DNA of 64,000 bases from Paraphysoderma sedebokerense (GCA_025602915.1 JAHLJZ010000108.1:1-64000); one strand, 5' to 3'; counted from the stretch's first letter, positions 44,798 to 55,160 are shown. Translations and numbers: made by a program. Notes: generated by a model not told the origin, from the sequence alone.

Positions 44798-45700
44798 GGG
44801 ATCTACCAAAAACAACAATTAGAATGGTGGCAGAGATGATTATCTTTAAATTTCAAAATGTAAATATTTGTTAAATAATCTTGTTATATCTTGAATCCCC
44901 GTCGTTTTGTGCTAATGTGAATAATATCATCTGTATATTTATACTTCGGATATAATGAAAACTTGCTTTGAAGGCTGTAATTTCTTGCGCAATAACCCTG
45001 TAGCACGTTGATCAGACCCAGAATCGGACAAAGGCTTGATAGGTGTTATGATTTCTACAAAAACAGTCCCTATTATACTGACTAATGAATATCCGTATTC
45101 TTTCCACAACTCCATGTTGCAACGGTAATTTTTAATTTCCGGCTGACGGTGGGATGCAGAGGTTGTAGGTGAGATGCAGAAGGCTGGACTATTCACCCTG
45201 GAAATATTGTTGAAGGATTTCAGGCTACTATACAAGCACCAAATAAGATATATCCAAGTTAACATATCAGCATGAAATTATACATGGTTATTCTTTTAGG
45301 CTCTCAGACATTTAATAATCTCAGCTCAAACTCGTTGATCAATAATTGTAAATGTTGTTCCCACAGTCTCGATGTATCTACGATATCAACCAATGTCTGG
45401 ATCTCTGGTGAATACAATGTATTTTTTGGTATTACTATTATTATTATGACGCCTAAAAAGTCATTGATGCAATCTAGAATTAGGCGTTCTGCAATTGTTT
45501 TATGTATCGCATTTCCTTGCTTCCCTAAAATCATTAACCTTTGAACACGTATAATGATCCAGCCTTGGCTGCCCTTTGCGTTTTAACCTCGTTTGACATC
45601 CCAATGAAAAGTATAAAACTTAACCGACATCTCACAACATTCACCCAGTAATTTGGTCTCGACTGATTAAAAATTGTTTTAAAAACAGTATACATATTAT
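44798..45700. other. Intergenic region between array members 4 and 5
   Basis: Two minus-strand frames (45534-45304 and 45265-44939) cover much of it but do not join into a convincing gene. I treat the region as non-coding. Confidence 0.4.
45612..45618 (+). promoter_or_regulatory. TATA box of array member 5
   Basis: TATAAAA lies 89 bp before the ATG at 45701. Confidence 0.5.
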
Positions 45701-46873
45701 ATGAAAGACGAAAACCCCTTATATCGGCGGAAAGGGCGACGGCTGCTTAAAAGGCAGTTTCCCCCACGTCCGAATATTCCTCAGTTTCCGGCATTTCCGC
45801 CACGTCCGAATTTCCCTCAATTCCGTCCAATTCCTCCATTTCCTCCATTCCCCCCAGGTCGTTCATTCCCGCCATTACCTCCAGGTCGTCAATTTCCCCC
45901 AATTAATCGGCCTCGTCCTGTTCGCCCAGTTAATCCGCCTCGTCAAATTCAACCACCACCAGTTCCACCACCACCTCCTGTCCAATCACCTCCGAATACT
46001 CCACGTTCTCCTGTCATCACAGCGCCAATATTTACTACCCCTCCGGCCGTTCCTGACCCTATAATTTCTCCTCCTCCAAATATCCTCCCTCCACCTGCCT
46101 TGATCGCCTTCCCAATTGAAGCATCTCCGACCTTATCTGTAATTGTAACCTCGTCGATAAACCTCGTCATCACGACATCAACTCAAGCGTCCGAGCAGGC
46201 AACGGCAATATCAAAAATTTCCTTCATCTCTTCTTCTACTTCCTTAGCTACCTCTATTCCTTCGACAGTCATACTGCCGACTGCGCTGCCAAAGTCATCA
46301 ACAGAGTCTTCAACTCAACCGAATTCGGACGATTCGGATTTTTCAGCACAGCCGTATATAATAATTGGCGTAGTTTCTGCGCTTATGTGTATAGCTATAG
46401 TAGGTTTATTTTATCGATATAAACGAAAATCTTTAGCCGCAGTCAACCCTTCTTTGGGTTTATCGACGAAACGTGAAAAGACGTCAAATTCATTTAACCA
46501 AAGTCCTGCTCGACGTTACATAGCGTCTACAGTATATTCACAGAACAGTTCGCACAGAGATTCCGTGTCATCCTTCAAGGATACAAAAAATAGTTGGAGC
46601 GAAGGATCAGCTTCTTCGAATCATCATAGCAGTAACTCAAAATTGCCCGGTTCGACTATAAAGGAAGTTTCTCAACGAGATTTGAATTCTTTCTCTACCT
46701 TGAAATCGACTGAAGATGGATCAGACATTTTTGATGGATTCTCTCGAAGACAAGAAATTTTAATATTTATGCAGTGTCCCACAACAGCAAATAGTCGACA
46801 AACGATAGCGCGTCCAAGGGAATTGATATTGCACTCGCTCGCCAGACCGCAATTATCGAACAATCAGGACTGA
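45701..46873 (+). CDS. Single-pass membrane protein 5 of array (proline-rich)
   Basis: An intronless 390-codon gene. The first 20 residues are basic (DENPLYRRKGRRLLKRQ) with no signal peptide. Residues about 20-115 form a Pro/Phe/Arg-rich repeat built on FPPRPNxPQF and PPGRxFPPxP units, then PPP stretches with many PxxP. The TM helix (YIIIGVVSALMCIAIVGLFY, about 224-243) is stopped by RYKRK. The tail has HRDSVSSFKDTKNSW and near the end RRQEILIFMQCPTTANSRQT, matching the shared motifs of members 4, 6 and 7. If the N-terminal part faces the cytosol the PxxP units could bind the SH3 domain of member 3; positive charge after the TM argues against that orientation. Confidence 0.72.
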   Translation: MKDENPLYRRKGRRLLKRQFPPRPNIPQFPAFPPRPNFPQFRPIPPFPPFPPGRSFPPLPPGRQFPPINRPRPVRPVNPPRQIQPPPVPPPPPVQSPPNTPRSPVITAPIFTTPPAVPDPIISPPPNILPPPALIAFPIEASPTLSVIVTSSINLVITTSTQASEQATAISKISFISSSTSLATSIPSTVILPTALPKSSTESSTQPNSDDSDFSAQPYIIIGVVSALMCIAIVGLFYRYKRKSLAAVNPSLGLSTKREKTSNSFNQSPARRYIASTVYSQNSSHRDSVSSFKDTKNSWSEGSASSNHHSSNSKLPGSTIKEVSQRDLNSFSTLKSTEDGSDIFDGFSRRQEILIFMQCPTTANSRQTIARPRELILHSLARPQLSNNQD

Positions 46874-47685
46874 AATATCTCCCTAACTTTCTCAAAAACC
46901 AAGTAATTATTCACATTAAGACATTTAAACATTGTATATATGTAAAATATTCATTATTATTAATGTAGATAATATCACCTGAATCTCAAATTGTCATGAA
47001 TGTAAATAAATCGGAAAAAAATTGTCAAAACCTTGATGGGTTATCTTCCACAGTTTGCGATTTGTTAGCATTCTATCTCGCTCCTAAATTTTGGTTCGAA
47101 ATGTGTCTCATGTTCCTTGATGGACTTCGGCAATGTCTATGATTGTTTTATTTACCAAGAAGCTACAGCGGTAATCATTGTCATGTGTCATGTATTTGGT
47201 GTTCACTATATTAATCAATTCGTACAGATGGAAATCTGCATACTGGATAGTATATAAAACTACCTTCGAAAGCTCTTTTATCATTCTATGTTCAAAATAT
47301 TCAAAACTGATTATAAATTTAGAATATGTATTTTAATACTGTTAAGATTACAAATACAATCAGCACATGGCGCCTCCAACTTTAAACATTCCAAGTTCTC
47401 TTCCATGTAGCGCTTCTAATATTTAGAATTATCATTGCCACCAAAGACAATAGACGACCTCTTACTTTGTGTACTACAACAAAAAACTTGTTTCGCGCAA
47501 TTCATTGACAGCTTGAACACGTCAAGCTAAAAGCCTCAAGGCGACCAACACTAAAGCCAGTTTTCAGTCTGTGTAAATATAAAAATGGTCCGAGGAAGAA
47601 GTTGTAATCCCGCTTTTTGGAGGATTAGAGCACAGATTCTCCCTTATATTTTGTTTCTTTCATTCAGATATACCGACATTGCAAA
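46874..47685. other. Intergenic region between array members 5 and 6
   Basis: AT-rich with no supported frame. AATATAAAAA at about 47576 may serve as the TATA element of member 6, 110 bp before its ATG. TTCATTCAG at about 47668 is a good acceptor and could end a 5' UTR intron. Confidence 0.45.
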
Positions 47686-48867
47686 ATGGATGCGGAATCC
47701 CTTTTAGATCGAATTCAGAAAAAGACGCAATTAAAAGGCAAGCAGTCGGACACAACGGAAGTGCTTCAGAACATACCACCAATACCACCTATTGCTCCCA
47801 TTGCTCCAATTGCTCCTATACCAGCCATACCAGCCATGCCTCCAGTTACACCAATTCCCTCTATTGCATCAATCCTTTCTGAAATTGCTCTTAATAATCC
47901 AGTTGTTCAAAATCCACAGTTTCCACCGAGTCCACCAACTCCACCGACTCCACCGACCCCGCCTATGCCGAAAACTCCGCCAATGATTCGACTACCTGCA
48001 GAAAAACAACCCATTGTTAAGATGCCCTCACCACCGAAGAAAGCTGATCCTTCGATTGATCCACCTCTTCCGAAATTTCCCTCGCCTCCCGAGGCAGTCG
48101 TCCCACCGATACAGCCATCCCCCGAATTATCTCTTACTATCCAACCTTCATCTTCCACGAATCCGACTTCCTCGGTTACTCTTGAGCCTACAACATCATC
48201 ATCCTCAAGTACCTCAAGTGCTTCCGTAACTACATCTGACGGTCCGATTCCTTCTGCAAGTATATTGCCGACTGAACCACCGAACGGAGGAAACTTAGGG
48301 GCACCGACACCTCAACCCTCATTGGCGCCAAACAGCGGCCAGAGTTCATCCAATGAGTCGATTTCTACCTCCCCAAAAGAATCGCAGATAACAACGGAAT
48401 CCCTTATTATTAGTATATTTTCAGGGCTTATTCTTCTAGCAATTTGTGTTCTAATGTATCGGTATCAGCGGAAAAAGCGCTCGACTGTCAGTCCTATTTC
48501 CCGGACTCTACCTCCAAGACCGAATGAGCAAATCGATAAAATTAGCCAAAGCCTCGTCGAGAATAAAGATATCCCGCTTAACCAGTCCGCCAGAGATTCC
48601 TTGTCCTCCTTTGGTGGCAACGAAAGTCGTTATACCCTATCTACAGGCATTGAATCCACTTACTCCAATCAGCGCAGGAACTCATATTATACTTCATCTA
48701 ATACAGACGACAATACTGATAGTAGATTATATTCATATTCGACTGGGGTATCAAGTGAACTTTACGATGGACACACTCAACGGCAAGAAGTTATAATATA
48801 CATGCAATATCCTGAGACATCACGTACGCGAGAGACGATAATACGTCCGGGAAATGGATTTATTTAA
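47686..48867 (+). CDS. Single-pass membrane protein 6 of array (motif subfamily)
   Basis: An intronless 393-codon gene. It begins MDAESLLDRIQKKTQLKG, like members 4 and 7, with no signal peptide. Pro-rich repeats follow (APIAPIAPIPAIPAMPP; PPTPPTPPTPPMPKTPP), then a Ser/Thr region and the juxtamembrane GAPTPQPSLAPNSGQSSSNES shared with member 4. The TM helix (about 245-264, LIISIFSGLILLAICVLMY) is stopped by RYQRKKR. The tail has ISQSLVENKD, ARDSLSSFGGNESRYTLSTG and a terminal RQEVIIYMQYPETSRTRE. The SQSLVEN phrase recurs in member 9. Codon-level repeats in the Pro-rich part suggest expansion by replication slippage. Confidence 0.75.
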   Translation: MDAESLLDRIQKKTQLKGKQSDTTEVLQNIPPIPPIAPIAPIAPIPAIPAMPPVTPIPSIASILSEIALNNPVVQNPQFPPSPPTPPTPPTPPMPKTPPMIRLPAEKQPIVKMPSPPKKADPSIDPPLPKFPSPPEAVVPPIQPSPELSLTIQPSSSTNPTSSVTLEPTTSSSSSTSSASVTTSDGPIPSASILPTEPPNGGNLGAPTPQPSLAPNSGQSSSNESISTSPKESQITTESLIISIFSGLILLAICVLMYRYQRKKRSTVSPISRTLPPRPNEQIDKISQSLVENKDIPLNQSARDSLSSFGGNESRYTLSTGIESTYSNQRRNSYYTSSNTDDNTDSRLYSYSTGVSSELYDGHTQRQEVIIYMQYPETSRTRETIIRPGNGFI

Positions 48868-49623
48868 GGGTGTTAGACGGAAATTGTATATAACTTATTT
48901 TATAGTGTATAATAAAAAGCTGCACCATTTTGTGTACTTTGCCACCTTAACTTCACTCTAGGTATTCTGTAGACAATCTTGCAATCCAAGCCAGTACGTA
49001 TGAATATATCAGAAGCCGGATAAACAAATACAGCTTCGACGGACTGCACAAATGATTTTGTTCCATGAGTACTTCCATCTTCTTGTAAATCGGGGCCTTT
49101 GGCGCTTGGACTTAATATATAGCAAATATATTTCGAGTTCATCATAAGTAATCTAAAGATAACCCATACATAAAATTAACAACTTTGGTGCCAGTGTGTT
49201 CTATAAATATATCAAATGATTGCGTCAAGCAATTGCAATGAAGGTGTATTTAAAGCTAATGCTTAGATGATTTCTAACCACTATCAATTTAAACTTCAAA
49301 CAATCCGGCTTTGCCTGGGAGTAAAGTAGCGCATAGCATCTTAGGGCCCAATTGTCCATGAAATCATGATCACGATCAAGAGTACATGAATTTTGACAAT
49401 CTTTGAGGTATGGCAAATACTTACGTGGGTTCTGGTAATACATTGACCTCCATGCGCGTACAATGCTACCAGCCTCAAGGGGACCAATGCTTTGTAAGTC
49501 TGTAGTCTTGCTAAACATAATAAAAACAAGCGGTTAGACGATAGAGGTCTTTTATATATTTTCTGGGCGCAATAAATGTAACCTTCAACCCTTTCTCGAC
49601 ACTAGAATTTTGACATCGCAATA
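48868..49623. other. Intergenic region between array members 6 and 7
   Basis: Minus-strand frames at 49518-49225 and 49145-48900 could belong to a small divergent gene, but I found no consistent splice model or family, so it is left unannotated. TATATATT at 49553-49560 lies about 70 bp before member 7 and may be its TATA element. Confidence 0.4.
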
Positions 49624-50610
49624 ATGGAAGCCGGAGACCTCTCAAATCGGATACGTCAAAATAGACAACTCCGAGAATTGCAGACGAAACCTATTCAACC
49701 ACTTCCGAATGTACAATTACCGAGTATACCACAGAACCCCATAATTCAACCACTTCCAAATCTAAAAGTTCCTTCAGTCCGACCATTTCCAAATACACCG
49801 CAATTACCGGATATAAATGTCCCCAGAATCCAACCATTTCCGAATAGAGCTGTTCTTCCTACACAGATTGCAACACCGATTCCGCCGAATTTATTGGTCA
49901 GTTTTCAACCTACACCATCGTTTGAGAGTCAATTGTCAGCCAGCGTCGATATCACAAAAGCGTTTAGTCAAACGACGACAGCACCCTCTAGTTCAAACAT
50001 TGTTCCGGTTTCGACGACAACCATACAACCCGCGGAAGGAATTTCCGGCCTCAACCCACAACCGCCAGAGGAGGTCCACCATGGACAAAACTCCTCAAAC
50101 GAGTCAATGCCGACATCTCAACCAATACCGGAAGATTCAAAAGCATCAACGGACCCATATGTTATTGTCGGTATAATTGTTGGAGTCCTTTGCGTGACAT
50201 TAATTGGTTTCATTTATCTTCGTAAGCGAAAGTTAATGTTCTCTACCAAAATTTCTGCTTTTTCCTCATCTTCGACAAAAGTTAATCCTATCAGTAAAAG
50301 TCATAGTTCTGCCCGAAGTACCGATACAGATTTAAATGTCCGGGATCCATCGTTCACACATTCATTATCGTCCTTCGGAAAGACCGAAAGCAGTTATTCA
50401 ATAGGTCTACGTCATGATGCAGCTTATTCATATTGCCGGAGCTCGGGAGTACCCAATTCATGGACAGACAGAAGTAGCGAGTCACGGCCATATTCTGACT
50501 CAACATGGGGATCAAGTGAAGATGGAGGAAGCGACCTTGATGGTTCCTCAAAGAGACAGGAGGTCATCATATACATGCAGTATCCAGAGACGGCAGTGCT
50601 GAAACGATAG
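49624..50610 (+). CDS. Single-pass membrane protein 7 of array (motif subfamily)
   Basis: An intronless 328-codon gene. It begins MEAGDLSNRIRQNRQLREL, like members 4 and 6. A run of degenerate repeats (IQPLPN, IQPLPN, VRPFPN, IQPFPN with intervening LP/VP) fills about residues 24-77. A Ser/Thr linker and HHGQNSSNES lead to the TM helix (about 178-198, YVIVGIIVGVLCVTLIGFIY) stopped by LRKRK. The tail has HSLSSFGKTESSYS and ends in RQEVIIYMQYPETA. The last residues (VLKR) replace the TRETIIRP ending of members 4 and 6. Confidence 0.75.
   Translation: MEAGDLSNRIRQNRQLRELQTKPIQPLPNVQLPSIPQNPIIQPLPNLKVPSVRPFPNTPQLPDINVPRIQPFPNRAVLPTQIATPIPPNLLVSFQPTPSFESQLSASVDITKAFSQTTTAPSSSNIVPVSTTTIQPAEGISGLNPQPPEEVHHGQNSSNESMPTSQPIPEDSKASTDPYVIVGIIVGVLCVTLIGFIYLRKRKLMFSTKISAFSSSSTKVNPISKSHSSARSTDTDLNVRDPSFTHSLSSFGKTESSYSIGLRHDAAYSYCRSSGVPNSWTDRSSESRPYSDSTWGSSEDGGSDLDGSSKRQEVIIYMQYPETAVLKR
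49692..49847 (+). repeat. Degenerate PLPN/PFPN coding repeat
   Basis: Four units with the core ATTCAACCACTTCCGAAT or a near copy encode I/V-Q/R-P-L/F-P-N, spaced by 15-18 codons within member 7. Two units share ATTCAACCACTTCC exactly. Confidence 0.6.
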
Positions 50611-51478
50611 TACTTCAGGGGAAAAAGAATTGTGGTGTGGACGAAAACCAACGAGCTATTTAAAGGGAAGGGATCTATGAACTTGGTCACTAGTTTCTAA
50701 AAAGCATTTATATACCTGTTCAGTGATTATGTATAATATATTAAGTGTATATATTTTTGGCATATGCCGCCATGTCACCTGTACCATAGTTGTAATATTA
50801 ATTCAAATTTCGATATTATGTTGACCACACTATGTTTATTCAGACGCACTTAAAGAGATTCCTATTTGTACTATTTACACTGACAATCAATGATATGTTG
50901 CTGGTAGTATTCATTATCTAAGCGTAAACTCATTAATTATCAGCTCATTTATTGTCGGTCTAAGCTTCTATGATGTTAACTGACGACCTCTCGCAGGACA
51001 AAGTACATGCGTTTAATCGCCATTGTCTTAATCCGCAAACTATTGATTATAAATTTTCTCTATAGTGTTGTAAGCTTAGGTGCCTCTATGAAATTAAACA
51101 ATACGATACGAAGTTGGAGCTACGGATCGGTCAAATTTTCCGGCGCTGTCAATAGAATTGTGTAACTAAGCCCAAAGTATTCCTCAACTCGTGGATTGGT
51201 TGACAATCCAAGTTTTGGACAACTTATTATTCGTCAGCCTTCGGAACCACATAAAGTGATGCTGGTTGTGACAGGAACAATTGCCACCAGCCTTGATTAA
51301 CGCGAGGGAGTGGCAATTCCCTCCTCAAAGATTTCAGTCTGCTTAGAAAGTGCATAAGAGATTGAATCTTTTCTTTAAGGATCTGAAAATTGAAAGTTTG
51401 AAAAGTCAAAGTATATAAGAAGGTGCGCCTAGTAATTTCCGATATTTTCTGCGCTTGTGAATCTCCGAACCCTTCGAC
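50611..51478. other. Intergenic region between array members 7 and 8
   Basis: AT-rich, with no supported coding frame on either strand. The only recognisable element is the TATA box listed next. Confidence 0.5.
51413..51420 (+). promoter_or_regulatory. TATA box of array member 8
   Basis: TATATAAG lies 66 bp before the ATG at 51479, the best-placed canonical box in the array. Confidence 0.6.
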
Positions 51479-52354
51479 ATGGCCATACTTTCAAATATCG
51501 CGGAAGGCATAAAAGCCATCGGCAATCCCCTGACGAACTTACTCCCTTCCGCCCCAACAACTTCTGCCTCTATAACTTCTTCCACAATTCTCCCGACATC
51601 TGCCATTGATCCCGTAGTAACATCAAGTGGGGTTATCAGTCCAACTCCGTCCGGCGTCCCAACATCTGTAGTAGTACCGCCACTGACCAATGCAAATCAA
51701 TCACCCGCTCCAATTCCATCAAACTCGAACGAAAATTTGGACTCAGCTGTACCTGTAACTTCAACAGCGCAGCCAAAGCCAAAAGATTATACCCATATAC
51801 CATTTATTTTTGTCGGTGTTTTTCTCGGCATTGCCATAATTGGCTGTCTATACATTTACCGACGACGAAAACGAAATGTCAATGCCAGAGTTACGACACC
51901 AGCCGCAAAACCAAAATCCTCATCCAGAGCCAGTATTTTACCGGTTAACACAACGATTAATTTACATGCGTTTAATGGCTCGAATGAAATTTCTGCGAGG
52001 TCGCCTTCACCGTCATGGAGAAATGCCGCATCAATTATTCGTTCCCATCGCTCAAGAACTCTTTCAAAAATAACAAGCCAATTCTCTAAAAGGGATTCTT
52101 CTATCACTTCATTTGGTACAATTAGTGAATTCGATCATGAAGTTAATGATGTCCAATTAAACGTTTCAAGCGTCGCGCTGGAAAATCGACAGCACCAGGT
52201 GGATGGCAGTCCGAGTGCACACCTTGGCCAATCTTTGGAAAATGCTGAAACACAGAATGACACATTCGAAAGTAAACTCAAATTGGATAATTGGGTGCTT
52301 TCTGAAGATGGAAAATCTCGACCCACTAGTGGTTTGCCTGTGAATTATTTCTGA
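51479..52354 (+). CDS. Single-pass membrane protein 8 of array
   Basis: An intronless 291-codon gene. It begins MAILSNIAEGIKAIGNPLTNLL, an amphipathic-looking stretch and not a clear signal peptide. A Ser/Thr/Pro region of about 80 residues leads to a TM helix (about 107-126, IPFIFVGVFLGIAIIGCLYIY) stopped by RRRKR. The tail has KRDSSITSFGTISEF, the counterpart of RDSxSSFG, but it lacks the RQEVIIYMQ ending and finishes SGLPVNYF. Arg/Ser-rich stretches (SPSPSW, IIRSHRSRTLSKI) could be kinase sites. It is a more distant member of the family. Confidence 0.7.
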   Translation: MAILSNIAEGIKAIGNPLTNLLPSAPTTSASITSSTILPTSAIDPVVTSSGVISPTPSGVPTSVVVPPLTNANQSPAPIPSNSNENLDSAVPVTSTAQPKPKDYTHIPFIFVGVFLGIAIIGCLYIYRRRKRNVNARVTTPAAKPKSSSRASILPVNTTINLHAFNGSNEISARSPSPSWRNAASIIRSHRSRTLSKITSQFSKRDSSITSFGTISEFDHEVNDVQLNVSSVALENRQHQVDGSPSAHLGQSLENAETQNDTFESKLKLDNWVLSEDGKSRPTSGLPVNYF

Positions 52355-52855
52355 GTATGTGAATGATTTGTAACTGGCTAGAATGTGGCTTTTGTTACCT
52401 GTACATATCGCAGTAGTTGATTATCTTTGAAAAATCATCCCGAGATTTAAATGAATAACAATGGCTTGTTTAATATAATTTCATAAAAATAATGGCAAGT
52501 GCTGCTCCCGCCACGATTAAAATCAGAGTAACGGCCCGGTCCCTCTTTTGCTGATTAGCCACAACTCGCAGTATAAATTACATCAAACTGATTTGTTTCC
52601 ACGTCAAGGTGAGCACAATTGTGTTCTAATGATGACACTTATTGATAAACAATACTAAGCCTGCTTGACAGAGCTGGGTTGGGTTAGACTTCCAAGTGGC
52701 CCATGTAATGATTTTAACGGCTGCAGCCACGCCGCGTTAAAGTCTGTATCGAGCCTTATATTAAGAGGAATGAGAATCCATAAAACATCAATAGTCTGCA
52801 CTGAATCTTCATTATACCAGAGAAGTTGTATCGTTAAGAACTTATCGGTTGCAAA
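52355..52855. other. Intergenic region between array members 8 and 9
   Basis: A TATAAAT at 52572-52578 lies about 280 bp before member 9. Small frames on both strands are unsupported. Confidence 0.45.
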
Positions 52856-53533
52856 ATGACGCTGCCATCTATCCCTCAATTAATTGATAGCATTCAAAAG
52901 ATTATTCCCGCTTCTTTAACACTTAATTCGACACGGAATTCTTCGACATCACCGAATGTAATTACCCGACCGACATTACCACCCACCAATGGTATTCAGA
53001 ACCCGATAGTCTCTAACCCACAGGTAAATTCGACCATTGGAGCTGTTCCGGCGACTACGAATTCTTCATCGGCAGCCGTCACACCGACGACGACATCTGA
53101 CCCGCCCATTGCACCTTTTATTATCTCCGGTGTCCTTTCTGGAATATTGGTCTTGGCCGTACTCGGGTTGCTATACTACCATTACAAGCGAAAACCAGGA
53201 AGTACAAATAGAAAGTCAACTTCCTTCTTCCCGCCTCACTCTATCTTTGGAAAAGCAAGTCAAAATGACACTTCCGTAACCATCCCTTCATTTGTATCGC
53301 CTAACCACGACAAGACGTTTCCCAACTTTGAGAGTGGGTCAGTCGGATCAACAAAAGAGTCCATCGCAGGTTCAAGACGGGATAGCATGTTTTCCTTTGC
53401 GTCTTCAGATATCAGTGAAGTGGTAGTGGAAGTGAGAGAATCAAATCGCCATGATGAAATCAATGATCGAATGAGTCAGTCGCTCGTCGAAAACAGGGGG
53501 GAACAAATCGTATTGACAATCAATGGAGATTAA
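52856..53533 (+). CDS. Single-pass membrane protein 9 of array
   Basis: An intronless 225-codon gene, the shortest of the array. It begins MTLPSIPQLIDSIQKIIP, like member 8 with an amphipathic start. The outer part has several N-glycosylation sites (NST, NSS) and Thr/Pro runs. The TM helix (about 87-108, FIISGVLSGILVLAVLGLLYY) is stopped by HYKRK. The tail has RRDSMFSFASSDISEV, then MSQSLVENRGEQIVLTIN, in which SQSLVEN matches member 6 and EQIVLTIN resembles the QEVIIYMQ ending. It therefore looks like a shortened member that keeps all the tail signals. Confidence 0.72.
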   Translation: MTLPSIPQLIDSIQKIIPASLTLNSTRNSSTSPNVITRPTLPPTNGIQNPIVSNPQVNSTIGAVPATTNSSSAAVTPTTTSDPPIAPFIISGVLSGILVLAVLGLLYYHYKRKPGSTNRKSTSFFPPHSIFGKASQNDTSVTIPSFVSPNHDKTFPNFESGSVGSTKESIAGSRRDSMFSFASSDISEVVVEVRESNRHDEINDRMSQSLVENRGEQIVLTINGD

Positions 53534-54176
53534 ACCAGAATATCTGATATCTAAAGCAAGATATCACAATGAGTACTATAGAATACTTGTTTAAAAGCCA
53601 AAAAAAGGATGTTGCATTTCAACAGGTACAAAATGAAGTAATGATAATGCTTTGGCCATCGGTGACGCAGAGCTGGATCTCTGCCAAAGCCTTAATCGCC
53701 AGGAACATTGAAGTGTTGCATAATTGTTATATATCCATAAATCTGTAACATAATAATGTAGTATAATGTACTTACAATATCCATTATGAAGTGTATATAA
53801 ATTATCTGATTAAGAGAGAAAAAGTGAAAACTCAATATATCTCTTTGATTGTGCGAGCTAAATAACTATCGAGAGGAATTTCATTCTGCTTTCTAACGCT
53901 TCAGGCAGAGTAGTACTAACAGTAATTGGCATTTTTTGATCATGCAGGTAATGACAGCATATATAGGATACCTTTCAATACAGTTCATTTTTATCACCGA
54001 CATAATTATATAAACTACCACAGTCCTATTTCTTACGACGTAATATCTACATGTGAGGTGTGTTTGGCTATATTGACTTTTTCTACATCGTATTTTCTAC
54101 ATCAACTGAGACAATGAGAAAGGGAACACGGAAAATGTAACGATAAAATGCATATTCACACAAGGAAGAGATCAAG
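53534..54176. other. Convergent intergenic region
   Basis: Separates the end of the membrane-protein array from the minus-strand POLD4 gene. AT-rich, no gene seen. Confidence 0.5.
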
Positions 54177-55160
54177 TTAGATCAAATCTTTGTAACCCCA
54201 GAAAACGCATTCTCTGACTTCATCAATTTCGCTCCCTAACTTACTACTCACAACAATGCCAACATCTGTTGGAGGATCCAGTCCCATTGAGATAGCTCGT
54301 TTGTATCGATCTAACCTAGTTAATCCGATGGTCGGGCCAAATTTCATGTCGAGATCGAATTGTCGGAGGGTTTCAAGTGTGCCTTGAAGTTTGTCGGGTG
54401 AGAGAAGGGCTACATTTTTTCAGATAGAAAAGAGTAATTAGGGAGTATACATGAAATGAAAATAGTTAGTGATACAATTGAGTGTAAAACAGATTATTTT
54501 CTATGTCTATGAATTCTCAAATGAGAAATCACTGCCACTTAAACTCCCGCGCCGAATTCACATTCATATCGACAAGGGTTAAAGTAACAACTCAACATCG
54601 CAGCAAACAGCAAGCAAAGAAATCTAAATCAGATACAAACCTATTGCTTGCTCTTCTATTTCGAGATCCATTTTATTCGGCACAGATTCTTCACTAATGT
54701 CGTCAACTCTGTGTCCAAGTTCATTGCGAACCCCTATCACGAATTCTGTTTCCATTTCCGTTTCTTCCATATCTTCAGCGTCGTCTTTGAAATCTAATAG
54801 TATAGTTTTACTAATTCTCATAGTCTCAGGACTTTCAACTTCTACAATTCGCTTTGCAGCAGGCGTACACGGAGCTTGTAATTCATTTTGCTCGATATCG
54901 AGTTCACTATTCATCTCGAGCACATTATCCTTTGCTTCATCCGAGTCGAGAGAACCGCTGTCGTGATGGAGTTTCGCCTTTTTCGAATTTGGCGGTGATT
55001 GAAAGAATCCATCTAGTTTTGTTTGATTGTAGAATGAAGATATGTTGGTTGACTTTTGTTGAGATTTTGAACTGTTGAAGGGGTTGGGCGACGCCGACGA
55101 AGCTGAAGACTGGGAATTCGACGAGGACGATTTTCTTTTTGGTTTCTGCTTAGGCGGCAT
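54177..55160 (-). CDS. POLD4: DNA polymerase delta subunit 4 (POLD4/Cdm1)
   Basis: Two exons, 55160-54641 and 54409-54177, give 250 aa. The small fourth subunit stabilises polymerase delta and links it to PCNA at the replication fork. The conserved C-terminal domain is on exon 2: LRQFDLDMKFGPTIGLTRLDRYKRAISMGLDPP, followed by the VFWGY end. Residues 46-53 (QTKLDGFF) are a perfect PIP box (QxxLxxFF) for PCNA binding, following a basic leader (PPKQKPKRK). Between them lies an acidic, Ser-rich linker of about 110 residues, which makes the protein longer than human p12 (107 aa) and closer in layout to fission-yeast Cdm1. The second exon is too short and intron-flanked to show as a long frame. Confidence 0.88.

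Noticed and set aside
44939-45534. Possible minus-strand gene made of two frames (76 and 108 codons).
   Set aside because: No convincing splice join, no recognised family, and it lies between two plus-strand genes of a tandem array.
48900-49529. Possible small minus-strand gene divergent from array member 7.
   Set aside because: Two frames and a GTAAGT donor exist, but no consistent exon model or homology could be made; low support.
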